Assembly (NCBI RefSeq): GCF_900113525.1
Contig: NZ_FOPP01000003.1
Span: 1 to 64,000, forward strand
Source: Pedobacter insulae
GTDB lineage: Bacteria; Bacteroidota; Bacteroidia; Sphingobacteriales; Sphingobacteriaceae
Direction: 5' to 3'
DNA length: 64,000 bases
In this document: one piece after another, positions 36,772-46,569 of the stretch
Layout: every line of letters starts with the position of its first letter
How positions within the stretch are numbered: position 1 is the stretch's first letter
Translations under genes and position numbers: made by a program
Notes under the pieces: generated by a model
Database searches by the model: none
What the model was told of the DNA's origin: nothing
The model's input: only the letters and a program-made list of their open reading frames with translations

Positions 36772-37623
36772 TTAACCGATTTTAGCCTTAAATAAATCAA
36801 TGGTACGCTGCCAAGCTAATTTCGCAGCTGCTTCATTGTATCGAGTTGGAGACGAATCATTATTAAAAGCATGGTTAACACCTTCGTAGATAAATACCTT
36901 ATAATCAATACTATTTTCCTTTAAAGCTTGTTCATAAGTGGGTATTCCTGCATTAATCCGCTCATCTAAGCCTCCGTAGTGCAACATTACACTTGCTTTG
37001 ATCCTCGAAACATCTTCTGCTTTCGCCTGTGCACCATAGTAAGCGACAGCTGCTAACAATTTTGGATCATTTACCGCCAACTTATTCGCCAATCCCCCGC
37101 CCCAGCAAAAACCAACACAGGCAGTCTTTCCATTACCCTCCTTAAGTGTCCTCAGATAGTCAAATGCCTTCAGATAGTTTTGCATATTTTTAAGCGGGTC
37201 CAATTTGCCAATTAGGGCACGTCCTTTATCTTCATCTGCCGGTGTACCGCCAAAAGGCGATAAAGCGTCTACGCCTAAGGCGATAAATCCCTCTGCCGCA
37301 ACTCTTTTAGTCACGTTGATAATATGTGGCGTTAAGCCTCTGTTTTCGTGAATTACCACCACTGCGCCCAAATTCCTTTTACCTTTTGGTTTAGCCAGTA
37401 CTGCTTTCATTTCCCCATCAGTCCCCGGAAAAGTTACATCCTTAACCTCAAGTTCATCAAAACTTACCGAAGCCGCCGATGCGTAATTACTTTCTAATAA
37501 TGGCAACACAGTTAGTGCCATCGCTGTGCTACCTGTTAAAATAGCCAATTTCTTCATAAAGGTACTGCGACTAATTTCACTATGCGTGTAGGAGTCGTAT
37601 AGGTTAATGATTTTCTGATCCAT
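36772..37623 (-). CDS. Dienelactone hydrolase-family protein, exported
   Basis: The start is placed at the ATG at 37623 (MDQKIINLYDSYTH), giving 283 residues. The N-terminal SRSTFMKKLAILTGSTAMAL looks like an export signal, perhaps Tat-like although only one Arg is present. The alpha/beta-hydrolase domain has the Cys nucleophile in CVGFCWGGGLANKL, an acid in YGGLDERINAG and His in GVNHAFNNDSS. The triad Cys-Asp-His is that of dienelactone hydrolases. The substrate is unknown. Confidence 0.9.
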   Translation of the reverse strand: MDQKIINLYDSYTHSEISRSTFMKKLAILTGSTAMALTVLPLLESNYASAASVSFDELEVKDVTFPGTDGEMKAVLAKPKGKRNLGAVVVIHENRGLTPHIINVTKRVAAEGFIALGVDALSPFGGTPADEDKGRALIGKLDPLKNMQNYLKAFDYLRTLKEGNGKTACVGFCWGGGLANKLAVNDPKLLAAVAYYGAQAKAEDVSRIKASVMLHYGGLDERINAGIPTYEQALKENSIDYKVFIYEGVNHAFNNDSSPTRYNEAAAKLAWQRTIDLFKAKIG

Positions 37624-37669
37624 TGTGAGGTAATAAAGCATTTTATTCTAAGTTAACAAAAATAGATAC

Positions 37670-37700
37670 AAAAAAACCCGCTAGTTTCACTAGCGGGTTT
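37670..37700 (-). terminator. Terminator of the Oar-like receptor gene
   Basis: AAACCCGCTAGT (37674-37685) and ACTAGCGGGTTT (37689-37700) form a 12-base-pair stem with a three-base loop. On the minus strand it is followed by T residues to 37670. It lies 20 bases after the receptor gene's stop. Confidence 0.9.
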
Positions 37701-37719
37701 GATAATTTTTAGGAACAGA

Positions 37720-40700
37720 TTAAAAGATATATCTTAAACCCAGTTGAATACTATAAGTACTTGTTGGGCTAATTAAATCCTGGAAAGGATTAGTAACCAA
37801 TTTACTGCTTACGTTCTGCAGTCTATAAGTTGGTTTATTACTAGCATCAATACTTCTAAAAGTTAATGGGTTGTTTAATACAGTACGTTGGTACGTGCCC
37901 CAATTTTTATTAATTAAATTACCAGCATTTGTTATATCAGCAGTAAATTGTAAGGTTTGTTTACGAGCATTTTTACCAGTATTAATAAAAATATCCTGCA
38001 TTAAACGCACATCGATTTTGTTCAACCATGGCAATAATGCTGCATTTCTTGCAGCAAATTCTCCTCTATGTTTTTTCAGGTATGGAGAATTATTGATAAA
38101 TTGTTCAAAAGCCGCTTCTTGCTCAGCAACCGTAAACGTTACTGCAGCCGAACCCGTACCTTGCACATATTGCTCAAACTTAGTTTCTCCTGCTTTTGGA
38201 ATATACATCAAATCCGCACTACTGTTTCCGTCGCCATTGATATCGCCATTTAACACATAACTAAATACACCTTGGTTAGCACCTTCAAAGAATAATGAAA
38301 CCGTAGTAGCCAAGTGTTTTAAATACTCTCTGCGATAAGATAGGTTCGCAATTACTCTATGAGGAACTGCATAGGCAGAATTTCCTAATTCTTGAAAGTT
38401 GGAAGTTCCTACGTTAGGGTTTGTATTCCATACGGATGAAGCTTGACTACCAGGGTTAGCAGTAATTTCTTTCGCTGCTGTAAATGTGTAAGCAACCGAA
38501 GCAGAAAAACCATTGCTGTAAGTTTTACTTAACTGACCAGTTAATGAAGTCGCATAGCCTTTTTCAGAGTTCTCTAGTACAATCGCTGAGTTCACTCCTG
38601 CATTTAGCTTATTGGTTCCAACAATTCGAGGACGGGTTAAATCGCCTTCAGCAACAATACCATTAATATTGGTAAGGTTTGCATTACGCATTTTAACAGC
38701 ATTCATGTCTTTTGTATATAAACCATCGAAAGTAAACATATAGCCATTACCTAAATTCTTATCTACACCAAGATTTACTCTAAACACCTTAGGGAATTTA
38801 AAGTTCTCATCCATAAACACCACGTTAGATGGCGTAGAAGTACCAGCTGTTTTAGGGAATAAATTTGCATATGCATTTGGATCGCCGCTCAATTTAATTC
38901 CATTAAGAGCCGCAATACCTGCAGCATTATTGTTATTAATTGCGCCACCAAACTGATACATACCCGTATTTGTTGGGATATTAGTCAAAAATACAAACGG
39001 TATTTTACCGGTAAATATTCCCAAACCACCGCGTAGAGTTGTTGTTTTATCAGGCGAGATCATTCTGAACCCAATTCTTGGTGACAACAACACTCTGCTT
39101 TTAGCCCATTTATCGGTTCTATAATTTCTTAATGTAGCATTATCTTCTGCATAAAAATTTAAAGCGGATGTAGTTGGATTGTTTAATGGGTCTTCATGGT
39201 AGATAGGCATATCTGCACGTAATCCCATTGTCAATTTGAAATTATCAGTTACATTATATTCATCCTGAATATATGCTCCTGCCTGACCAATTTTTAACTC
39301 AGCCGAATAAACTGATGATTTTCCTGGCACTAATGAATAGGTATATGCAAAATATACAGGAGATTTATCAGTTAATAAGTCGTTTAATGAGTTAAACACA
39401 TAATAACTGTTGGCAGGTGCCATAAACATATTACCTACTTTTTGGTATTCATAGGTCAAACCACCTGTAAATATGTGTTTTCCAGCATTATAAGTCAAGT
39501 TATTTGTGAAATTATACACATCATTAACAACGTCGTTATTTAAGGTATATGGATCCATACCTGCAGTAATATAATTGCCCCCTGTTGTACCATCATAAAT
39601 ATCAATAGTAGGGAAAATAGATCCCGGATAATCTCTAGTTGCCTTATTTTTGGTAAACGCTAAAATTAACTGGTTAGATAATCTATTGTTAATCGTTGAA
39701 TTCAACTCCAAGGTACCACTTTTTGTAGTATTCAAGAAACCATAGTTGGAATTTTCGAAAGATGCTGATTTTGGTCCGAATCTATTGTTAGGTGCCCTAG
39801 AAAGAGTAGAAGCCTGCCCCGTCACCTTAAAGCCACCGCCATTCGGAACACTAGTAGAATTCAAGGTCTGATCATCAGTTCCTCTGAAATCGCTATATTT
39901 CAAAGTCAGCTTATTACTATTGTTGATATTCCAATCCACCTTTGCTAGGATTTTATGATTATCTCTTCCAAAACCCGGAAAATTATCATAAGCACCAGTT
40001 TCATAACCGAACTTACTTTTCAAATAATCAGAAACTAATTTCAAATCACCAACGGTAGTTGAAGATTCCGTTCCAGAACCTGTACCACCCTTTGGATAAA
40101 ACGCTATCCCTGGCGCCAAATTCTCTTCTTTCTCAGCATTTACAAAAAAGAACAATTTATTCTTAATGATCGGTCCACCTAAAGTAAACCCGTAAGTTTT
40201 TGACTTAGAATCAGCAATAGAAGAACTGATATCATTGCTTCCAATTTTTGTACCTATAAAACTTTGATCACGATACAATCCATAAGCACTTCCATGAAAT
40301 GTATTCGTACCGCTTTTAGTTACCGCACTGATATTAGCGCCAGTAAATCCAGCCTGTCTAACGTCATAAGGCGCAATATTTACAGAAATCTGATCATAAG
40401 AATCTAAAGAGATTGGTTGTGAACCACCTCCAGGAAGAGGGTCTGTATTTAAACCAAAGTTGTTGTTCAAATTCGCACCATCTACTTGAATGTTGTTATA
40501 CCTCGCATCTCTACCACCGAAACTATTGCTACTTAAGCCAGTACCCGCTTGCGGAGTTAATCGCGTAAAATCAGCAATACTTCTTGAAATAGTAGGTAAA
40601 GTAACTAAATCGCGACTAGAAATGTTAGTACTTGCACCAGTTTTCTGCTGTGTGTTTTTACTCCTAGCCCCTTTTATGGTCACCTCGCTCAAAATGGTAC

Positions 40701-41043
40701 CAGAGTCATCTAAGCTATAATCCAAAGTGTAAGTTTCCCCCAATTTCAGGAAAACATCAGAAATCTTACCTGTTTTAAGACCAACATAGCTAACTTCTAT
40801 TGTGTAAGGACCACCTACTCTTGCATTGCCTATTAAGAATCTACCGTCGTTATTGGTAGAAGCATTATAAACTGTTCCAGAAGGCGTGTGCGTGGCTTTA
40901 ACGTTCGCTCCGGGAAGGGCTCCCTTTGCGTCCCTGATAAGGCCAGCCATTGATGAAGTAGTTACTTGTGCATTTGATGAACTTACAAAGCCCAAAAATG
41001 CAAAGACAATTACTACTACTTTTAATAGTAAAGATTTTTTCAT
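37720..41043 (-). CDS. Oar-like TonB-dependent outer-membrane receptor
   Basis: The 1107-residue protein has a signal peptide (about 1-25, ending SNA-Q). A carboxypeptidase-regulatory-like domain follows (MAGLIRDAKGALPGANVKAT; YTIEVSYVGLKTG), then a plug-like region (RSIADFTRLTPQAGTGLSSN; DGANLNNNFGL; ISAVTKSGTNTFHGSAYG) and a long barrel ending IQLGLRYIF. The DARYNNIQVDG and KSGTNTFHGS marks are typical of Oar-like receptors. No SusD gene follows, so it is not a SusC pair. The likely role is transport of, or adhesion to, an unknown large molecule. It is transcribed alone with its own promoter and terminator. Confidence 0.92.
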   Translation of the reverse strand: MKKSLLLKVVVIVFAFLGFVSSSNAQVTTSSMAGLIRDAKGALPGANVKATHTPSGTVYNASTNNDGRFLIGNARVGGPYTIEVSYVGLKTGKISDVFLKLGETYTLDYSLDDSGTILSEVTIKGARSKNTQQKTGASTNISSRDLVTLPTISRSIADFTRLTPQAGTGLSSNSFGGRDARYNNIQVDGANLNNNFGLNTDPLPGGGSQPISLDSYDQISVNIAPYDVRQAGFTGANISAVTKSGTNTFHGSAYGLYRDQSFIGTKIGSNDISSSIADSKSKTYGFTLGGPIIKNKLFFFVNAEKEENLAPGIAFYPKGGTGSGTESSTTVGDLKLVSDYLKSKFGYETGAYDNFPGFGRDNHKILAKVDWNINNSNKLTLKYSDFRGTDDQTLNSTSVPNGGGFKVTGQASTLSRAPNNRFGPKSASFENSNYGFLNTTKSGTLELNSTINNRLSNQLILAFTKNKATRDYPGSIFPTIDIYDGTTGGNYITAGMDPYTLNNDVVNDVYNFTNNLTYNAGKHIFTGGLTYEYQKVGNMFMAPANSYYVFNSLNDLLTDKSPVYFAYTYSLVPGKSSVYSAELKIGQAGAYIQDEYNVTDNFKLTMGLRADMPIYHEDPLNNPTTSALNFYAEDNATLRNYRTDKWAKSRVLLSPRIGFRMISPDKTTTLRGGLGIFTGKIPFVFLTNIPTNTGMYQFGGAINNNNAAGIAALNGIKLSGDPNAYANLFPKTAGTSTPSNVVFMDENFKFPKVFRVNLGVDKNLGNGYMFTFDGLYTKDMNAVKMRNANLTNINGIVAEGDLTRPRIVGTNKLNAGVNSAIVLENSEKGYATSLTGQLSKTYSNGFSASVAYTFTAAKEITANPGSQASSVWNTNPNVGTSNFQELGNSAYAVPHRVIANLSYRREYLKHLATTVSLFFEGANQGVFSYVLNGDINGDGNSSADLMYIPKAGETKFEQYVQGTGSAAVTFTVAEQEAAFEQFINNSPYLKKHRGEFAARNAALLPWLNKIDVRLMQDIFINTGKNARKQTLQFTADITNAGNLINKNWGTYQRTVLNNPLTFRSIDASNKPTYRLQNVSSKLVTNPFQDLISPTSTYSIQLGLRYIF

Positions 41044-41098
41044 ACTCTTTTCTTTAATTGTTTTTTTTGTTTTGTTAAGATACGTTAAAATATCGCAA

Positions 41099-41132
41099 CA
41101 AAGTTAAATATTAATTTATACTCCGAAGCAAA
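41099..41132 (-). promoter_or_regulatory. Promoter of the Oar-like receptor gene
   Basis: On the minus strand TTTG (41132-41129) and TAACTTTG (41106-41099), spaced by 22 bases, fit the Bacteroidota pattern. The leader would be about 50 bases. Confidence 0.55.
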
Positions 41133-41322
41133 TTCCAATGTTAAATAATTATTAATTCAGGCAAAACTTATCAACACTTAATATACAATAATTAACCGAT
41201 AACTCTCACTTTATCAGTTAATTATTTTATATAGGCTTTTAACCGATCTGATACATTTTACCATAATATGTCAAATGAATGCGATGTAATATCATTTAAG
41301 TTATTTTAACCAACATTTTTTT

Positions 41323-41330
41323 TAATTTTG
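41323..41330 (+). promoter_or_regulatory. -7 box of the lpdA promoter
   Basis: TAATTTTG fits TAnnTTTG and lies 34 bases before the ATG. No strong -33 box was seen. Confidence 0.45.
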
Positions 41331-41364
41331 ACACATTGTTTAAGCTAATTTCCTTTAAAAGAAT

Positions 41365-42753
41365 ATGAACTACGATTTAATAGTAATAGGCAGCGGTCCG
41401 GGTGGATATGTTACTGCAATAAGAGCTTCACAATTGGGTTTGAAAACTGCAATTGTAGAACGCGAATCCTTAGGCGGCATATGCCTTAACTGGGGTTGTA
41501 TCCCTACCAAAGCCTTATTAAAAAGCGCACAAGTATTTGAATATATAAACCATGCTGCCGACTATGGTATCAAAACCGCTGAAGCAACCGCAGACTTTGC
41601 AGCTGTTGTAAAACGCAGTCGTGATGTAGCTGATGGCATGAGCAAAGGTGTTCAATTTTTGATGAAAAAGAACAAAATCGATGTCATCATGGGAACTGGA
41701 AAAGTTAAGCCAGGTCAGAAAGTTGAAGTCAAAGCAGCTGATGGTACACAAAAGGAATTAACAGCAAAAAATATTGTCATCGCTACAGGTGGTCGCTCAA
41801 GAGAGCTTCCAAACCTAAAACAAGATGGCAAAAAAGTAATTGGTTATCGCCAAGCGATGGTTTTACCTGAACTCCCAAAAACAATGGTTATTGTAGGTTC
41901 TGGAGCAATTGGTGTCGAGTTTGCATACTTCTATGCCACCATGGGCACTAAAGTGACCATAGTTGAATTTATGGAACAGATCGTACCTGTTGAAGACGAA
42001 GATATCTCTAAACAATTATTGCGTAGCTTAAAGAAAACAGGTATTGACATCATGACCTCTTCAAGCGTAGAATCTGTGGATACAAGCGGCCAAGGTTGCA
42101 AAGTGCAAATAAAAACTGCTGCTGGCATGCAGACTATTGAATGCGATATCGTACTATCGGCAGCAGGTGTGGTTGCTAATATTGAAAATATTGGTTTAGA
42201 AGAAACAGGTATTAAAACAGAAAAAGGCAAGGTAGTAGTCGATGAATTTTATAACACTTCTGTAAAAGGATATTATGCTATCGGCGATATTGTAGCCGGA
42301 CAAGCGCTTGCACACGTCGCTTCTGCAGAAGGGATTATTTGTGTGGAAAAAATCGCTGGCCAGCATGCTGAACCGTTAGATTATAATAATATCCCAGGCT
42401 GTACTTATTGCTCACCAGAAATCGCATCAGTTGGTTATACCGAAAAAGCGGCTAAAGCAGCTGGTTATGAATTAAAAATCGGCAAATTCCCATTCTCGGC
42501 CTCAGGTAAAGCAAGTGCTGCTGGCACAAAAGATGGTTTTGTTAAACTCATTTTTGATGCTAAATATGGAGAACTATTAGGTGCACACATGATTGGCGCT
42601 AATGTAACAGAAATGATCGCCGAAATAGTAGTTGCCCGTAAATTAGAAACTACAGGACATGAAATGATCAAAGCTGTACATCCACACCCAACTATGAGCG
42701 AAGCGATAATGGAAGCTGCAGCTGATGCATACGGAGAAGTTATACACCTTTAA
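41365..42753 (+). CDS. lpdA: Dihydrolipoyl dehydrogenase
   Basis: The 462-residue protein is a full-length E3 flavoprotein. It has the FAD site VIGSGPGGYVTAIRASQLG, the redox disulfide GGICLNWGCIPTKALLKS (C-x4-C), the NAD site IVGSGAIGVEFAYFYATMG and the C-terminal catalytic HPHPTMSEAIMEAA. It reoxidises lipoamide in the pyruvate, 2-oxoglutarate or branched-chain dehydrogenase complexes, or the glycine cleavage system. The gene stands alone, so the partner complex cannot be told from context. Confidence 0.97.
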   Translation: MNYDLIVIGSGPGGYVTAIRASQLGLKTAIVERESLGGICLNWGCIPTKALLKSAQVFEYINHAADYGIKTAEATADFAAVVKRSRDVADGMSKGVQFLMKKNKIDVIMGTGKVKPGQKVEVKAADGTQKELTAKNIVIATGGRSRELPNLKQDGKKVIGYRQAMVLPELPKTMVIVGSGAIGVEFAYFYATMGTKVTIVEFMEQIVPVEDEDISKQLLRSLKKTGIDIMTSSSVESVDTSGQGCKVQIKTAAGMQTIECDIVLSAAGVVANIENIGLEETGIKTEKGKVVVDEFYNTSVKGYYAIGDIVAGQALAHVASAEGIICVEKIAGQHAEPLDYNNIPGCTYCSPEIASVGYTEKAAKAAGYELKIGKFPFSASGKASAAGTKDGFVKLIFDAKYGELLGAHMIGANVTEMIAEIVVARKLETTGHEMIKAVHPHPTMSEAIMEAAADAYGEVIHL

Positions 42754-42783
42754 TTGCTTATTTGAGTAATCTTATAAAATTGT

Positions 42784-42820
42784 AAAATTGGCTAATTGTT
42801 TATTGCAATTAGCCAATTTT
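42784..42820 (+). terminator. Terminator of lpdA
   Basis: AAAATTGGCTAATTG (42784-42798) and CAATTAGCCAATTTT (42806-42820) form a perfect 15-base-pair stem with a T-rich 3' side, 31 bases after the stop codon. Confidence 0.85.
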
Positions 42821-42887
42821 TGTTTAATATCGCTATTAGTTGCCCGCAGTTAACCGATTCAAACACTTAACCGATTAACCCAATTTC

Positions 42888-43727
42888 ATGAACCTACATA
42901 CTATAAACACAGGATTTTTTAAACTAGACGGCGGCGCAATGTTCGGCGTAGTACCCAAAACTATTTGGCAAAAAAGCAATCCAGCAGATGCCAACAATCT
43001 ATGTAGTTGGGCTATGCGCTGCTTGTTAATCGAAGATGGCAAAAGGTTGATTTTGGTTGACAACGGAATTGGCAATAAGCAGGACGACAAGTTTATGGGA
43101 CACTATTTTTTGCATGGCGATGATACTTTGGATAAATCATTAGCTGCAAAAGGTTTTAATCGGAACGATGTTACAGATGTATTTTTAACCCACCTACATT
43201 TTGACCATTGTGGAGGCTCCATAGAAAGAGTTGGAGATCGATTACTTCCAGCGTTTAAAAATGCGACTTATTGGAGCAATGAACAGCATTGGGAATGGGC
43301 CGTTAACCCGAACGACCGGGAAAAAGCATCTTTTTTGAAGGAAAATATTTTACCGATTCAAGAAAGCGGTCAGCTACACTTTATAAAAAGTGAGGATGGC
43401 GTTCAATTTCAAGAAAACGTTAACATCCGTTTCGCTTACGGCCACACCGATGCCATGATGTTACCTCAGATTACTTACAGGGATAAAACGATTGTTTACA
43501 TGGCCGATTTATTACCTTCCGTTGGGCATATTCCCCTTCCCTACGTTATGGCTTACGATATGTTTCCATTACAAACGCTTAAAGAGAAAAAAGCTTTTTT
43601 AGCAGAAGCTGCCACCCAAAACTACATCCTTTATTTAGAGCACGACCCAGTAAATGAATGTTGCACCTTGCAGCATACCGAAAAAGGTGTGCGCTTAGCA
43701 GAAACATTTAGGTTAGACGAGATATAG
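42888..43727 (+). CDS. MBL-fold metallohydrolase
   Basis: The 279-residue protein has the metallo-beta-lactamase-fold metal motif THLHFDHCGG, an upstream ILVDNGIGNKQ, a His in FAYGHTDAMML and a late YLEHDPVNE. The family includes lactonases and other ester hydrolases acting with one or two metal ions. No signal peptide is seen, so it is cytoplasmic. The substrate is not predictable. It is single with short gaps to neighbours upstream and a repeat-rich gap downstream. Confidence 0.88.
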   Translation: MNLHTINTGFFKLDGGAMFGVVPKTIWQKSNPADANNLCSWAMRCLLIEDGKRLILVDNGIGNKQDDKFMGHYFLHGDDTLDKSLAAKGFNRNDVTDVFLTHLHFDHCGGSIERVGDRLLPAFKNATYWSNEQHWEWAVNPNDREKASFLKENILPIQESGQLHFIKSEDGVQFQENVNIRFAYGHTDAMMLPQITYRDKTIVYMADLLPSVGHIPLPYVMAYDMFPLQTLKEKKAFLAEAATQNYILYLEHDPVNECCTLQHTEKGVRLAETFRLDEI

Positions 43728-43772
43728 CCAAGCTTTGCCTCTGCTTCGGGATTCCTTGGTACTATTTTCGAG

Positions 43773-43816
43773 ATGAGTCCAATATGAGTCCAGTATGAGT
43801 CCAATATAAGTCCAAC
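43773..43816. repeat. Four tandem 11-base repeats (ATGAGTCCAAT)
   Basis: ATGAGTCCAAT, ATGAGTCCAGT, ATGAGTCCAAT and ATAAGTCCAAC follow one another without gaps. The period of 11 bases is close to one DNA turn. It lies 46 bases after the stop of the MBL-fold gene. Confidence 0.9.
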
Positions 43817-43963
43817 TTTTACCATAAAAACCTGGACTTAACATAGATTCAATTTTCACTTAGTTTAGATTTATCTCAAAGGAGTCTCGAACAAGGTGCG
43901 AAGCTGTCCCGAACAAGAGTAGAACATAAAGAAGGTTGTGTAGCTTTTACAGGAAAATCATTG

Positions 43964-44007
43964 TCGACTTCGCAAGTCGGCGAAAAATACCCGACTTGCG
44001 AAGTCGA
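43964..44007. repeat. Long inverted repeat (17-base arms)
   Basis: TCGACTTCGCAAGTCGG (43964-43980) and CCGACTTGCGAAGTCGA (43991-44007) are perfect inverted copies around a 10-base loop. Each arm is itself nearly palindromic (CGACTT-CGC-AAGTCG). It lies 68 bases before the metallophosphoesterase gene. There is no T-run, so a simple terminator is unlikely. Confidence 0.9.
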
Positions 44008-44075
44008 TGAGAAAATCGTGCCAAAAAAATTAGAACATTTCAGCTATTATTGCTGTTGTATTTCAAATACTCTCT

Positions 44076-44876
44076 ATGCTTAATATCAAATACGTTATTT
44101 TATTCATTTTTATTTTTTCATTAGGATGTAATTCAACCGAATACAGTCCCAATCAAAAATTTAACCGGAACACTCCTACCAATGTAAATGCCAAAGAGAT
44201 AGCCACCTTACCCAATAAGGCGGCCGGATCTACTGTCAAAATAGCAGTGTCGGGAGATACACAGCGCTCATACAAACAATCTCAGGACTTTGTAGATTTA
44301 ATCAACGCCAGGGACGATATCGATTTTATTATCCTAAATGGCGACATATCTGATTTTGGACTATTGTTAGAATTTAATGGGATTTATGAAATATACAGCA
44401 AGCTAAAAAAGCCTTTTATTTCGGTAATTGGCAATCATGATTTGGTGGCTAATGGCGCTGATGTTTACAAGCATATGTTTGGGGACCTCAATTTTACTTT
44501 TAACTACGCAGGGATTAAGTTTATTTGTCACGACACCAATGGCAGGGAATACGATTTTAATGGTTCTACACCTAATATGGCCTGGTTAAAAAGTAATTTG
44601 AAACTAGAGGCCGGTACGGATCGAATGATTGCCTTCTCCCATGTACCCCCATTTGATGGCGATTTCGACCCAAAGTTAGTCGTTCCATATGAAGACCTGT
44701 TAAACCAAACGCCGGGTATGCTTGCTTCAATTCACTCCCATCAGCACCAACCAGGGGTTGTTCTTAAAAGCGAGACGGGAATTCCATTTATCATCACTAA
44801 TGCTATTGTTAAAAGGGCATTTACCTTAATTACCATCACCAATGCACAAATTGACGCTCAAGAAATTAATTTTTAG
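44076..44876 (+). CDS. Metallophosphoesterase lipoprotein
   Basis: The 266-residue protein has a lipoprotein signal with lipobox SLGC (Cys18). The calcineurin-like phosphoesterase motifs are AVSGDTQRS (Asp; the usual H is replaced in this group), LNGDISDFG (Asp), VIGNHDLV (Asn, His), AFSHVPPF (His) and SIHSHQHQPG (His, His). It should act in the periplasm or on the outer membrane on an unknown phosphate ester. It overlaps the next gene by 35 bases, so the two are translated together. Confidence 0.87.
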   Translation: MLNIKYVILFIFIFSLGCNSTEYSPNQKFNRNTPTNVNAKEIATLPNKAAGSTVKIAVSGDTQRSYKQSQDFVDLINARDDIDFIILNGDISDFGLLLEFNGIYEIYSKLKKPFISVIGNHDLVANGADVYKHMFGDLNFTFNYAGIKFICHDTNGREYDFNGSTPNMAWLKSNLKLEAGTDRMIAFSHVPPFDGDFDPKLVVPYEDLLNQTPGMLASIHSHQHQPGVVLKSETGIPFIITNAIVKRAFTLITITNAQIDAQEINF

Positions 44877-45447
44877 TTTAGTAACGCTACTATTTGCATA
44901 TCCATTGCCTGGTTTTGCGCAACGTTCATTTTTAGAGCGGATCCAACCAGATCAGGTAAATTTACAATATGCTGGGAGTATTGGGTATTTCAGTGGTGGG
45001 GTTGGCTACCACTTTTTTAAAGAAAAGACCACTTTAAGTTTTCACTATGGTTATGTTCCGGAAGACAAGGGCGGTTGGATGAGTATTTTTACGGCTAAAT
45101 TTGAATATAAACCTTTTGCAATAAAGATTAAAGATAAATTCATCATACACCCGATCAACCCTGTTTTTTTCCCCTCTTATACTTCGGGCGATAATTTTGA
45201 CTATCAGTTTAGCACACACAAATATCGCAAAGGATATTATTTTTGGTCGTCGGCTTTACGCCTCCACCTAGGAGCCGGTACAGAGGTAAAAATCCTGAAC
45301 AACCATAGTTCTTTTTTTAAATCGGCCAGTGTATATGCTGAAGCTAATACCAACGATTTATATGCGATTAGCTGGTTTCAGAACAGAACTTCAACCCCAT
45401 TTTATGCGATGTTTAAAATGGGTTATGGAGTGAGATTAAATTTTTAA
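44842..45447 (+). CDS. Small exported protein, probable outer-membrane beta-barrel
   Basis: The 201-residue protein has a signal peptide (about 1-26, ending GFAQ). The mature chain is rich in aromatic residues in alternating pattern (YAGSIGYFSGGVGYHFFK; TTLSFHYGYVPEDKGGW; YYFWSSALRLHLGAG) and ends FKMGYGVRLNF. The terminal aromatic and the alternation suggest a barrel of eight or so strands. Family not recognised. The 35-base overlap with the metallophosphoesterase gene suggests a shared job in the envelope. Confidence 0.72.
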   Translation: MHKLTLKKLIFSLVTLLFAYPLPGFAQRSFLERIQPDQVNLQYAGSIGYFSGGVGYHFFKEKTTLSFHYGYVPEDKGGWMSIFTAKFEYKPFAIKIKDKFIIHPINPVFFPSYTSGDNFDYQFSTHKYRKGYYFWSSALRLHLGAGTEVKILNNHSSFFKSASVYAEANTNDLYAISWFQNRTSTPFYAMFKMGYGVRLNF

Positions 45448-45658
45448 TGATAATGGGCATTCGCTATTATTTAGTGTAGAGTGTACGGTGCTACTAACTG
45501 TCATATAATTTATAAAGAATTGTGGATTTAAAGAGGCACAAAGTTAACACTGCCAAATTTAATTTGGAATGATTTTTGCTATTAAAGTACTTGTTAAAAA
45601 TAACGCTTAAAGTGTAACATTTTCAACAATTTAACTTTTCATTCTGCGCAAAATTGCG

Positions 45659-45666
45659 TATTTTTG
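45659..45666 (+). promoter_or_regulatory. -7 box of the rpoD promoter
   Basis: TATTTTTG fits TAnnTTTG and lies 36 bases before the ATG. A clear -33 TTTG was not found. If correct, the primary sigma factor gene uses its own promoter type. Confidence 0.5.
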
Positions 45667-45702
45667 CAGACTCGAAATAATAAGGACGACCAAAACACAT
45701 AA

Positions 45703-46563
45703 ATGAGACAACTCAAAATTACCCAATCCATTACCAACCGCGAAAGTCAATCATTAGACAAATACTTGCACGAGATTGGAAAAGTAGATTTAATTACCGC
45801 AGAAGAAGAAGTAATATTAGCCCGTAAAATTCGTGAAGGTGACCAAGCAGCATTAGAACGCTTAACGAAAACCAACTTACGTTTTGTAGTATCGGTAGCT
45901 AAACAGTACCAAAATCAAGGATTAACCTTGGGTGATCTAATCAATGAAGGAAATTTAGGTTTGATTAAAGCGGCAAAACGTTTTGACGAAACCAAAGGTT
46001 TTAAATTTATCTCATATGCTGTTTGGTGGATTCGCCAATCTATTTTACAAGCGATCGCCGAGCAAAGTCGTATTGTTCGTTTACCACTTAATCAAGTGGG
46101 TTCGTTAAGTAAGATTAGCAAGGCTTTCTCTAAATTAGAGCAAGAATTTGAACGCGAGCCTTCTCCTGAAGAATTGGCAGATATTTTAGAAACTACAGTT
46201 GATAAAATATCAGACACTTTAAGTAACTCAGGCCGTCACGTTTCCATGGACGCTCCATTTGTTCAAGGTGAAGAAAATACCTTATTAGATGTATTGGAAA
46301 ACCACGAACCAAATACGGATAGCAACCTTATTAATGAATCACTTTCGGAAGAAATTAAACGTTCTCTATCTACATTAACTGAACGTGAGCGTGAAATAAT
46401 TGTCTTGTTTTTCGGATTAAGCACCAATCACCCTCTTTCATTAGAAGAAATTGGAGAAAAGTTCAACTTAACCCGCGAACGTGTGCGTCAGATTAAAGAT
46501 AAAGCTTTACAGCGGTTACGTCATACCTCACGTAGTAAGATTTTAAAATCGTATTTAGGGTAG
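45703..46563 (+). CDS. rpoD: Primary RNA polymerase sigma factor (RpoD/SigA)
   Basis: The 286-residue protein is the short primary sigma typical of Bacteroidota, lacking the long region 1.1 and the non-conserved insert of E. coli RpoD. It shows region 1.2 ([20 protein letters not shown]), region 2 ([40 protein letters not shown]), region 3 ([12 protein letters not shown]) and region 4 ([33 protein letters not shown]). It recognises the TAnnTTTG promoters seen through this window. It is a single gene closed by the terminator at 46642. Confidence 0.97.
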   Translation: MRQLKITQSITNRESQSLDKYLHEIGKVDLITAEEEVILARKIREGDQAALERLTKTNLRFVVSVAKQYQNQGLTLGDLINEGNLGLIKAAKRFDETKGFKFISYAVWWIRQSILQAIAEQSRIVRLPLNQVGSLSKISKAFSKLEQEFEREPSPEELADILETTVDKISDTLSNSGRHVSMDAPFVQGEENTLLDVLENHEPNTDSNLINESLSEEIKRSLSTLTEREREIIVLFFGLSTNHPLSLEEIGEKFNLTRERVRQIKDKALQRLRHTSRSKILKSYLG

Positions 46564-46569
46564 GATTTA

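Larger units (their letters stand above)
41044..41364. other. Divergent promoter region between the Oar-like receptor and lpdA
   Basis: The 321-base gene-free stretch is strongly AT-rich. It holds a minus-strand promoter near its left side and a plus-strand -7 box near its right side, listed separately. I see no other gene or repeat in it. Confidence 0.6.
43728..44075. other. Repeat-bearing intergenic region
   Basis: The 348-base gene-free stretch holds an 11-base tandem repeat and a long inverted repeat, listed separately. No promoter of the TAnnTTTG type is obvious. No small gene is convincing. Confidence 0.6.

Noticed and set aside
37871..38260. 129-residue plus-strand frame opposite the Oar-like receptor
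   Set aside because: Antisense to a well-supported barrel gene.
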